Assembly (NCBI GenBank): GCA_963811585.1
Contig: CAWERR010000008.1
Coordinates: forward strand, 620,001 to 684,000
Direction of reading: 5' to 3'
Source of the DNA: JACDHG01 sp963811585
GTDB taxonomy: Bacteria; Actinomycetota; Actinomycetes; Propionibacteriales; Nocardioidaceae
Length of the DNA: 64,000 nucleotides
Part shown: positions 9,497-18,814 of the stretch, one piece after another
Position numbering within the stretch: the stretch's first letter is position 1
How the letters are laid out: every line of letters starts with the position of its first letter
Notes under the pieces: generated by a model
Seen by the model: only the letters and a program-made list of their open reading frames with translations
The model's database searches: none
Told to the model about the DNA's origin: nothing
Translations under genes and position numbers: made by a program

Positions 9497-10971
9497 GTGC
9501 CTGAGCTTTTCATCGATGGGGAGTGGCGCTCGGCGCTCACCGGGGACACAGCGCGAGATCCGCTGCCCCGCCGACGGGCGACGTGGTCGGCACCGTCGAC
9601 GAGGCAGGCGCCGACGACACCGTGCGGCGATCGAGGCCGCCCGGCGCGCCTTCGACAGTTCCGGCTGGCCCACGTCCTCGGTCCACGACCGCAGCGCCCT
9701 GCTGCACCGGGTCGCCGACCTGCTGGTCGACCAACAAGGCCGAGATCGCTCGCGCCGAGTCCCTCGACACCGGCAAGCGCCTGGTCGAGAGCGAGTACGA
9801 CGTCGACGACATCGTCAGCGTCTTCCGCTACTACGCCATGCCGCCGCGGACGACGCCGGTCGCGTCGTCGACACCGGGCAGTCCGACGTCCGCAGCCGGA
9901 TCGTGCACGAGCCGATCGGCGTCTGCGCCCTGATCACGCCGTGGAACTACCCGCTGCTGCAGACCTCCTGGAAGGTCGCGCCGGCGCTGGCCGCCGGCAA
10001 CACGTTCGTGCTCAAGCCGAGCGAGCTGACCCCGTCGACGGCGATCCTGCTGATGCAAGTACCTCAAGGAGGCCGGTCTGCCCGCAGGCGTCGGCAACCT
10101 CGTCCTCGGTGCCGGTCCGACGGCCGGGGCTCCGCTCTCGACCCACCCCGACGTCGACCTCGTGTCGTTCACCGGCGGCTTGGAGACCGGCCGAGTCCTG
10201 ATGGCCAACGCCGCCGCGACGGTCAAGAAGGTCGCCCTCGAGCTCGGCGGCAAGAACCCCAACATCGTGTTCGCAGACGCCGATCTCGACGTCGCGCTCG
10301 ACTTCGCGCTCACCGCCGTGTTCCTGCACTCCGGCCAGGTCTGCTCGGCCGGCGCACGGCTCGTGATCGACGAGTCGATCAAGGCCGAGTTCGTCGACGA
10401 GCTCGTCCAGCGCGCCGAGCAGATCCGGCTCGGCGGCCCGTTGGACGACAAGGCCGAGACCGGGCCGCTCATCTCCGCCGCCCACCGCGACAAGGTCGAG
10501 GCGTACGTCGCTCGAGGTATCGCCGAGGGCGCGACGCTGCGGTGCGGCGGCGCGCGTCCCGACGACCCCGCCCTCGGCGACGGCTACTTCTACCTGCCGA
10601 CGATTCTCGACGACTGCACAACCGACATGAGCGTCGTCCAGGACGAGTCCTTCGGCCCGGTGCTCACGGTCGAGACGTTCACCGACGAGGACGACGCCGT
10701 ACGGATCGCCAACGACAGCATCTACGGACTCGCCGGCGCCGTCTGGACCAGAACGCCGGCCGGGCCGAGCGAGTCGCCAGCCGGCTTCGGATGGGCACGG
10801 TCTGGATCAACGACTACCACCCGTACGTCCCGCAGGCCGAGTGGGGCGGCTACAAGCAGTCCGGCTTCGGTCGCGAGCTCGGCTGCCGCCGGCCTCGACG
10901 AGTACCGCGAGACCAAGCACATCTGGCACAACGTCAACCCGGCGGTCCAGCACTGGTTCGGTGGCGACTGA
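9497..10971 (+). CDS. betB: Betaine aldehyde dehydrogenase
   Basis: NAD(P)-dependent oxidation of betaine aldehyde to glycine betaine. About 491 residues, normal for the family. It begins VPELFIDGEWR from GTG 9497, with GGAGG 4 bases upstream. ALDH signatures are ITPWNYPLLQTSWKVAPAL, GNTFVLKPSELTP, the catalytic-glutamate motif LELGGKNPNIVF, the catalytic cysteine in SGQVCSAGARLV, DESFGPVLTVETF and the C-terminal EWGGYKQSGFGREL. Indels near 9550-9590, 9625, 9735, 9840, 10055, 10755 and 10885 break the frame. TGA 10969 overlaps the ATG of the choline dehydrogenase gene, so the two are translationally coupled. Assignment to betaine aldehyde rests on that neighbour and the betaine island. Confidence 0.87.
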
Positions 10972-12689
10972 TGGCTCCGCGCTCGCGTTCCGACAAGGTC
11001 TGGGACTACGTCATCGTCGGCGGCGGGTCGGCCGGCTGCGCGCTCGCCAACCGGCTGAGCGCCGATCCCTCGACGACCGTGCTGGTGCTCGAGGCCGGTC
11101 ACTCCGACTTCAAGCTCGACCCGTTCATCCACATGCCGGCGGCGTTGCCGATCCCGATCGGCAACCGCCTCTACGACTGGAAGTACGAGACGGAGCCCGA
11201 GCCGTCCATGGGCGGCCGCCGGGTCTTCCACGCACGCGGCAAGCTGCTCGGTGGGTCGAGCAGCATCAACGGCATGATCTTCCAGCGCGGCAACCCGCTG
11301 GACTACGAGCGCTGGGCCGCCGACAAGGGCATGGAGACCTGGGACTACCTGCACTGCCTGCCGTACTTCAAGCGGATGGAGACCTGCCTCGCCGGCGCCG
11401 ACGACTGGCGCGGCGGCGACGGCCCGCTCGTGCTCGAGCGAGGGCCCGGCGACCAACCCACTGTTCGGAGCGTTCTTCGAAGCCGCGCAGCAGGCCGGCT
11501 ACCCACTGACCGACGACGTCAACGGCTACCGGCAGGAGGGCTTCGCGCGCTTCGACCGCAACGTGCACAACGGCCGCCGGCTGTCAGCCGCACGCGCCTA
11601 CCTGCACCCGGTGCATGGACCGCACAGAACCTCAAGGTCGAGACGTTCGCTCTCGACCACCAAGGTCGTCTTCGACGGGCAAGCGGGCGGTCGGCGTCGA
11701 CTACCTGCGCGGTGGCCGGCTACGGCGCCACGCCCGCGCCGCCGAGGTCATCCTCTGCGGCGGCGCGATCAACTCGCCCCAGCTGCTCCAGCTCTCGGGG
11801 GTCGGCAACGCGCAGCGACCTCGGCAGCGCTCGGCGTCGACGTCGTCCACGACCTGCCGGGCGTCGGCGAGAACCTCCAGGACCACCTCGAGGTCTACAT
11901 CCAGTACGCGTCCAAGCAGCCGGTCTCGATCGCGCCCGGGTCTGCGCTACCGCAACCGCCCGAAGATCGGCTTCGACTGGCTGTTCTTCCGCAAGGGACT
12001 CGGCGCCACCAACCACTTCGAGGGCGGCGGCTTCTCCCGCAGCAACGAGGACGTCGACTACCCCAACCTGATGTTCCACTTCCTGCCGGTCGCGATCCGC
12101 TACGACGGCTCGTCCCCGACCGAGGGCCACGGCTACCAGGTGCACGTCGGGCCCGATGTATGCCGACACCCGTGGCCGCATCAAGATCAAGTCGACCGAC
12201 CCCAAGGAGCACCCGGCGATGCTGTTCAACTACCTCGTCGACGCCGACCGACCGCAAGGAGTGGGTCGAGGCGATCCGGGTGGCGCGCGACATCCTCAAC
12301 CAGCCCGCGTTCGCGCCGTTCAACGACGGCGAGCTCTCGCCCGGGCCGTCGGTCGAGACCGACGAGGAGATCCTCGACTGGGTCGCCAAGGATGCCGAGA
12401 CCGCGCTGCACCCGTCGTGCTCGGCCAAGATGGGCGTCGACGACATGTCCGTGATCGACCCGCGACTCGATGCGGGTCCACGGCGTCGAGGGCCTCCGCG
12501 TCGTCGACGCCTCTGTCTTCCCCTACGTCACCAACGGCAACATCTACGCCCCGGTGATGATGGTCGCCGAGAAGGCCGCCGACCTGATCCTCGGCAACAC
12601 GCCGCTGCCCGCCGCAGAGGTGCCCTACTACCGCTACCGCGACAACATGCCGCTCTACCCGCCGGCCTCGAGGTCGACCAAGGAAGTGA
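10971..12689 (+). CDS. betA: Choline dehydrogenase-type GMC oxidoreductase
   Basis: FAD-dependent glucose-methanol-choline family enzyme, about 570 residues, predicted to oxidise choline to betaine aldehyde. The N-terminal dinucleotide fold is DYVIVGGGSAGCALANRLS. GMC signature regions are RGKLLGGSSSINGMIFQRG and, after frame breaks, AEVILCGGAINSPQLLQLSG. Further segments are LPGVGENLQDHLE and, at the C-terminus, HPSCSAKMG, VVDASVFPYVTNGNIYAPVM. Catalytic His/Asn belong to the C-terminal block, where VTNGNIYAP supplies the Asn region. Indels near 11455, 11615, 11680, 11810, 11945, 12160, 12250 and 12470. The 1-base overlap with betB and tight spacing to the ABC ATPase make a betBA-transporter operon. 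Confidence 0.85.
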
Positions 12690-12697
12690 GTCGCGTC

Positions 12698-13800
12698 ATG
12701 ACCCACGTCGACACCGACACGAATCCACCGACCACCACCGACCCTCGTCGAGCCAGCGTTGGCAGAGCCTCTTGGAAGGTGTTCGGCCCGAAGGGCACGC
12801 CGACAAGCTGATCGGCACGCCCGACGCCGACCTGCCGCGGCCGGAGATGCTGGCCAAGACGGGCTGCGTCGCGCGGTGAAGGACATCTCCTTCGAGGTGG
12901 CGCCCGGCGAGGTGTTCGTCGTGATGGGCCTGTCGGGCTCCGGCAAGTCGACCCTGGTGCGTTGCCTGACCCGGCTGATCGAGCCGACCGCGGGCACCGT
13001 CAGAGATCGACGGCCAGGACATGACGTCGAGCGTCGGAGGCGCAGCTGCGCGACCTGCGCCGCAACTACGTCTCGATGGTCTTCCAGCACTTCGGCCTGC
13101 TGCCGCACCGGCCGGTGATCGACAACGTCGCCTACGGGCTGGAGATCCGCGGCATGGGCAAGGCCGAGCGGCGCGCGAAGGCGGCCGAGATCGTCGAGCT
13201 GGTCGGGCTCAAGGGCAACGAGGCGTCCTACCCCGACCAGCTGTCCGGCGGTATGCAGCAGCGCGTCGGCCTGGCGCGGGCGCTTGGCCAGCGACCCCTC
13301 GCTGCTGCTGTTCGACGAGCCGTTCTCGGCGCTCGACCCGCTGATCCGCCGCGACATGCAGGACGAGGTCGTCCGGCTCCAAGAAGACCTGCAGACGACG
13401 ATGGTGTTCATCACCCACGACCTGCAGGAGGCGCGTCAAGCTCGGCGACCGCATCCTCATCATGCGCGACGGCGCGGTCGTGCAGATGGGCACGCCGGCC
13501 GAGATCGTGGCCAACCCGGCCGACGACTACATCCAGCGACTTCGTCAGCGACGTGCCCAAGTCGCACGTGCTGACGCTGCGCTACGTGATGCGCGAGCCG
13601 CGCGCCCGACGACTCGCCGCGAGGGGCCGGTGATGTCGCCCGACACGGTCGTGTGGCAGGCGGCGCGCGCGGCGCTGGCGTCCGAGCACTCGGTCCAGGT
13701 CGTCGAGAACGGCAAGCTCGTCGGCATCGTCGACGACGAGGCGATCCTGCGCGTCGTGGTGGCCGAGGAGGACACGCGACAGAGAGCGTGCCGCGCATGA
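12698..13800 (+). CDS. Glycine betaine/proline ABC transporter ATP-binding protein (ProV/OpuAA-like)
   Basis: Energy-coupling ATPase of a quaternary-amine importer, about 365 residues. The N-terminal extension DKLIGTPDADLPRPEMLAKT is typical of ProV/OpuAA. Walker A is MGLSGSGKST, the Q-loop region MVFQHFGLLPHRPV, the signature LSGGMQQRVGLARAL, Walker B LLLFDEPFSALD and the switch ITHDLQEA. The C-terminal segment VVWQAARAALASEHSVQVV, LVGIVDDEAILRVV looks like a degenerate CBS region, used in related transporters to sense ionic strength. ATG 12698 follows AGGAAGTGAG. Indels near 12765, 12880, 13005, 13035, 13290, 13436, 13540 and 13770. The stop overlaps the permease ATG. Co-transcription with betBA suggests uptake for catabolism as well as osmoprotection. 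Confidence 0.87.
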
Positions 13801-15886
13801 GTTCCACCGCCACCGACAACCAGGGATCGGCGGCTTCGACACTCGGTTTCGTCGCGTCGCTACGCGGCACAAGCCCAGGCCTGGGCGCTCGTCGGCGTCA
13901 TCGTGCTGTGGATCGTCATCTGGGCGTTCACGCAAGGGCAACGACACCCTCAAGCATCTCGAACTCGCCACGCACACCGACGTGCACGACTGGTTCAGGC
14001 ACGCGCCGACTGCGATCGATCGCAGCCAGACGACAACGTGGTTCCTCCAGCTGCTCGACTGGATCGCCGACGCATCAACAGCCTCGATCACGTGGCTGCA
14101 GCAGATGTTCACCGAGGGCAAGTTCCCGCGGCCGGTGCCGCAGATCGGCTGGCTCGGCGTGCTCGCCATCGCGATCTGGGTCACGTACGCCGTCGCCGGC
14201 GGCCGGATGGTCCCGCTCGTCGCGGTGTCGATCCTCCTGTTCGGTGCGCTCGGCTTCTGGCAGACTCGATCGACACCCTGATCATCACGTTCGTCGCGGT
14301 CGTCTTCGCGCGTCGCTCATCGGCATCCCGCTCGGCGTCTGGATGGGCACGCAGCAAGGTCGTCACGGCGATCCTGACGCCGATCCTCGACGTGATGCAG
14401 ACGATGCCGTCGTTCGTCTACCTGCTGCCGTTCGTCATCCTGTTCGGCATCGGGCCTGCCTGCGCGGTCCTCGTCACGCTGGTCTACGCGCTGCCGCCGG
14501 TCGTCCGGATCAGCGGCGCACGCGATCCGAACGGCTCCCGGCGACCACGCTCGAGGCGAGCGCGTCGCTCGGGTCAGACGAAGCTTGCAGCGGCTGCGCG
14601 GACGTCGAGCTGCCGATGGCCAAGCGCACCATCATCGTCGGCGTCAACCAGACCATGATGGCCGCGCTGTCGATGGTGACGATCGCGGCGTTCATCGACG
14701 GCCCCGGCCTCGGTCAGCCGGTGCTCGAGGGCCTGCGTCCGCGGCGAGCTCGGCGGCGCCTTCGTCGTCGGGCATGTGCATCGTGATCATGGCGATCATG
14801 CTCGACCGCACCACGACCGCCGCCAGCGTGCGCGCCGAGACAGCAGGCACGCGCGGGCAACGCAGAAGAAGCGCAGCGTCGCTACATCCTCGGCGGTGGC
14901 GGCGTCGTCGCCGCTCGTCGCGGTCTACCTGTCGAACACCCGGCTCGACTACAACGAGTGGCCGGAGTCGTGGGACATCGGCACGCCGATCAGCGACGCG
15001 GGTCGACGAGCTTCAGCGAGCTGGCTGACGACGAACGTCGTCCGACTTCACCGGCGGCGATCCAGGACAAGTTCACCGAGTCTGGCTCCTCAACCCGATG
15101 CAGGACCTCATCGCGAACTCGCCGTGGTACGTCACGTTCATCGCGATCGCGGCGATCGCCGCCATCGTCGGCGGGTGGCGTGCGCTCGCGTGCACCGTGG
15201 TCTGCCTCGGGCGGCATCTACTACCTCGACCTCTGGAACAACGCGATGGTCACGCTGACCTCGGTCCTGGTCGCGACCGCCGTCGTGATGGTCCTCGCGG
15301 TCGTCTTCGGTGTCTGGATCGGACGCAGCAAGGACAGCCGACCGAGTGGTCCGGCCGTTCCTCGACGCCGGGCAGACGATGCCGCCGTTCGTCTACCTGG
15401 TGCCGATCCTGATCCTGTTCGGGTCCAACCGCTTCACCGCCATCGTGGCCGGCATCGTGTACGCGGCGCCGGTGGCGATCAAGCTGGTCGCCGACGGCAT
15501 CCGCGGTGTGTCGCCGACCACGGTCGAGGCGGCGAGTCGGCCGGCACGAGCCGGTGGCAGATGATCACCAAGGTGCAGCTGCCGATGGCGCGCGGCTCGC
15601 TGCTGCTGGCGGCGAACCAGGGCCTGCTCTACGTGCTGTCGATGGTGGTCATCGGAGGCATGGTCGGCGCCGGCGCGCTCGGCTTCGACGTCGTCAGCGG
15701 CTTCCGACAGGCGAACTACATCGGTCGAGGCCTGGCCGCCGGCGTCTGCGATCGTGTTGCTCGGCATCATGCTCGACCGGATCACGACGTACGGTGCAGC
15801 CAAGCAAGGGCCTGGCCGGCTGGGTCAAGACATCGCCAGTAACACATCGGGCTCAACGCGGTACCAGCGCTTCGGGCCGGCCTAGC
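13797..15886 (+). CDS. Betaine ABC transporter permease, two permease domains fused in one chain (ProW-like)
   Basis: About 695 residues, roughly twice a normal ProW. Two separate BPD_transp_1 permease domains can be read. The first has MVPLVAVSILLFGALGFWQ, LDVMQTMPSFVYLLPFVILF, LEASASLG and LPMAKRTIIVGVNQTMMAAL. The second has NAMVTLTSVLVATAVVMVLA, FLDAGQTMPPFVYLVPILIL, GVSPTTVEAA and LPMARGSLLLAANQGLLYVL. The EAA-type loop (VELPMAKRT; VQLPMARGS) that docks the ATPase is present in each half. Transmembrane segments flank both. ATG 13797 overlaps the ATPase stop. Many indels break the frame (for example near 13870, 13935, 14265, 14355, 14515, 14575, 14740, 15000, 15085, 15340, 15535, 15750), but no stop-start junction separates the halves, so one fused polypeptide is the simplest reading. 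Confidence 0.8.
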
Positions 15887-15956
15887 GGATTGGTGGTCTG
15901 CACGAAGGATTCAGGAACACAACAGACTGCGAAGTCTGGACAGGAAGAAGGAACAG

Positions 15957-16952
15957 ATGAAGAGGACCCGGACGTACGCAGCACTCGGTGCGTCGTCGCG
16001 CTGGCTGCTGCGGCAGCGCTGAGCGGCTGTGGCGGCGACAGCATCGACGACACCGATCGGCATCGGCCGGCACGGCGGCCGAAGACTGCGGCGACGCTCA
16101 ACATGGCGATCAACACTGGGTCGGCTACGAGGCCGACGCGTACGTCGTCGGGCAGGTCGCGGCCAGACCAGCTGGGCTGCACGGTCGACTACAAGGACCT
16201 CGACGAGCAGGTGTCGTGGAAGGGCTTCGGCACCGGCGAGGTCGACGTCGTGATCGAGAACTGGGGCCACCCCGAGCTGCAGTCGAAGTACATGAAGGAC
16301 AAGGGCGGCGACGGCACGGCCACCGACTTCGGCTCGACCGGCAACGACGGCATCATCGGCTGGTACGTGCCGCCGTGGATGGCCGAGGAGTACCCGGACA
16401 TCACCGACTGGGAGAACCTGAACAAGTACTCCGACCTGTTCAAGACCAGCGAGTCGGGCGACAAGGGCACGTTCTACGACGGCGACCCCGGCTTCGTGAC
16501 GAACGACGAGGCGCTGGTCAAGAACCTCGACCTCAACTACAAGGTCGTCTTCGCCGGCAGCGAGACCGCGCTGATCGAGGGCTTCCGCAAGGCGGAGGAG
16601 AACAAGGAGCCCTACATCGGCTACTTCTACGAGCCGCAGTGGTTCCTGTCCGAGGTGCCGCTCGTCAAGGTCAACCTGCCGCAGTGGACCGAAGGCTGCG
16701 ACCCGTCGAGGGCCCCGACGTGGCGACTGCGACTACCCGCCGTACCCGCTCAACAAGGTCGTCTCGACCGAGTGGGCGGAGTCCGGCAGCCCGGCGGTCG
16801 ACCTGGTGAAGAACTTCACCTGGACCAACGACGACCAGAACCTGGTCGCCAAGTACATCGCCGAGGACAGGATGGACCCCGAGGACGCGGCCGACAAGTG
16901 GATCGAGGACAACCAGGACAAGGTCGACGCCTGGCTCGAAGGCATCGCCTGA
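15957..16952 (+). CDS. Glycine betaine ABC transporter substrate-binding lipoprotein (ProX/OpuAC-like)
   Basis: Extracellular binding protein of the betaine importer, about 330 residues. ATG 15957, preceded by AGGAAGAAGGAAC, starts a signal peptide ending in a lipobox (ALSGCGG), so the mature protein is lipid-anchored. OpuAC-type sequence follows: WVGYEADAYVVGQVAA, GEVDVVIENWGHPELQSKY, NDGIIGWYVPPWMAEEYPDI, FVTNDEALVKNLDLNYKVVF, YIGYFYEPQWFLSEVPLVKV. Tryptophan-rich segments (ENWGH, YVPPW, PQWF) could supply the aromatic cage that holds trimethylammonium groups. Indels near 15990-16110, 16165 and 16710-16730. It is separated from the permease by 70 bases and followed by a strong terminator. 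Confidence 0.88.
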
Positions 16953-16976
16953 CCTGACGCTGCACCAAACACCGCC

Positions 16977-17019
16977 TAGCCCGCGAATCGCGCCTCCCAA
17001 GGGGCCGATTCGCGGGCTA
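16977..17019. terminator. Bidirectional stem-loop terminator between proX-like gene and etfA
   Basis: A perfect 14-bp stem pairs 16977-16990 (TAGCCCGCGAATCG) with 17006-17019 (CGATTCGCGGGCTA) around a 15-base loop. It lies 24 bases after the binding-protein stop and 22 bases beyond the end of the opposing etfA gene, so it can end transcripts from both sides. No U-tract follows, which is common in high-GC actinobacteria. Confidence 0.8.
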
Positions 17020-17041
17020 TCGGGTGTCTGGTCGAAGGAGG

Positions 17042-18037
17042 TCAGCCGACTCGGCGGCGCAGCTCCTCGTTGATCGCCGGCACGATCTCGTGCAGGTCGC
17101 CGATCACGGCGTAGTGCGCCTTGGTCACCATCGGGGCGTCGGCGTCGGTGTTGATCGCCAGGATCGTCTTCGCGCCCGAGCAGCCGGCCCAGTGCTGGAT
17201 GGCGCCGCTGATGCCGCACGCGATGTAGATGTCGGGGGAGATCCGGCTGCCGGTCTGGCCGACCTGCTCGTGGTGCGGCCGCCAGCCGAGGCTGGTCACG
17301 ACCCGCGAGACGCCCAAGCGTCCCACCGAGCAGCTCGGTGAGCTCGAGCAGGTCGCCGAAGCCGTCCGCGCTGCCGGCACCGCGACCCGCACCCACCACG
17401 ACCCGCGCGCCGGTCAGTGCGGCCGTGTCGTCGGCCTCCGTGGCTTCGGCGCGGACGACGCGGCCGACCAGGTCGGACTCGGTCAGCGCGGGTGCGAAGT
17501 CCTGCACCTCCGGCTGGCGTCGGCCTGCTCGGCCGGCCGAGGCGTCGACCGCATGCCCGGCCACCGTCAGCACGGCGGCACGCGCTCGAGCCGCATCTCC
17601 TCCAGCGCCGACCCGCCCATCACCTGCCGGGACGACGGTCAGCGGGTCGACTTCGTCGACGTCGACGACGTTGGCCGCCATCGCGGCGTCGAGCCGAGTC
17701 GCGACGTGCGCCATGACCTCGCTGCCGCGCGGCGTTCCCGCCGCCAACCACCACGCTGCCGCCGTCAGTTGCGGAAGCTCCGCGAGCAGGCCGCGGCCCA
17801 GGCGGCTGCGGCGTACGACGACAGCTGCTCGTGCTGCGCATGGTGGACGACGGCGACGCCCTGGTCGCCGAGCTGCGCCAGCGCTGTCGCGCGGACGTCG
17901 CGTCAACCGGGCCGACGAGCAGCGCGTGCAGCGGCCCGCCGCCGGAGCCGACGGCCAGGTCGCGCGCGAACGTCAGGGTCTCGAGCGAGGTCTCGGTGGC
18001 CCCCTGCGAGTCGGTCTCGACCAGACGACAGAATCAC
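17042..18037 (-). CDS. etfA: Electron transfer flavoprotein alpha subunit
   Basis: FAD-binding subunit of the heterodimeric electron carrier that accepts electrons from flavin dehydrogenases. About 330 residues. The C-terminal FAD domain is clear: SRVVTSLGWRPHHEQVGQTG, SPDIYIACGISGAIQHWAGC, TILAINTDADAPMVTKAHYA and the end IVPAINEELRRRVG. The N-terminal half is split by indels near 18005, 17890-17830, 17630, 17530 and 17320, but VILSSG, ETLTFARDLAVG and AMAANVVDVDEVDPLTVV are readable. GTG 18037 overlaps the etfB stop (GTGA), so the two subunits are coupled. The next gene upstream, dimethylglycine dehydrogenase, is the likely electron donor. Confidence 0.87.
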
Positions 18038-18808
18038 TTCGCCACCACCCCCAGCGGTACGAGCAGGTCGACGACGGCGGGCGCCGCCTCCGCGCCCTTG
18101 CCGAGGATCTCGACCACGCTGGGCTGTGCCGGCGGCAGCTTCAGCCGGACGCGTCCCGAGCCGACCGGTCGCGCTGCGGCGCGACCGTGTCGACCTGCGT
18201 GCGCTTGGCCTTCATCCGGCCAGGGATCGACGGGTAGCGCGGCTCGATGCCGCCCTCCATGCACCGCGATGACCGCGGGCAGCGGCAGCTCGAACACCTC
18301 GGTGCCACCCGGGTCCTCGCCACGGGCGGTCGCCACGCCGTCGGAAACGTCGACCGTGGAGATGCCGGTGAGCACCGGCCGGTCCGAGCGCGTAGGCGAG
18401 CCGCACGCCGACCTGGAAGTCGCCGGTGTCGGCCGCGTCGTTGCCGACCAGCACCAGGTCGTACGTCGTGCCGTCGGCCTCGCGTGCCCGCACGACCTCG
18501 GCGATGGCGGCCGCGACGTCGGCGGGCCCGAACCTGTCGGCGTCGGCCTCGATGAGGACGCCGCCGGTGCAGCCGACGGCGAGCGCGTCGCGGATCTGCT
18601 CGAGCGCGTCGCTCGACCCAAGCGTGAGCACGGTCGCCTCGCCGTCGGTCGCCTTGGCGACCTGGATGGCGAGCTCGACCGCGCACTCCTCGTGCGCGCT
18701 CACGGTGTAGCCGACGTGACGGGCGTCGATCGACAGTCCGTCGTCGGTGAGCAGGATCTCGCCGGAGGTGTCCGGCACTCGCTTGATGCAGACCAAGACA
18801 TTGGTCAT
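18034..18808 (-). CDS. etfB: Electron transfer flavoprotein beta subunit
   Basis: AMP-binding partner of EtfA. About 258 residues, the usual size. It starts MTNVLVCIKRVPDTSGEI and shows ISAHEECAVELAIQ-type sequence (here YTVSAHEECAVELAIQVAKA), DLVLVGNDAADTGDFQVGVR and, at the C-terminus, RVRLKLPPAQPSVVEILGKG and VDLLVPLGVVAK. ATG 18808 is only 6 bases from the dimethylglycine dehydrogenase stop, and the stop overlaps etfA. Indels near 18400, 18262 and 18170. The order dehydrogenase-etfB-etfA on one strand indicates a dedicated electron path from methylamine oxidation to the respiratory chain via an ETF:quinone oxidoreductase not seen in this window. Confidence 0.87.
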
Positions 18809-18814
18809 ATCGCG

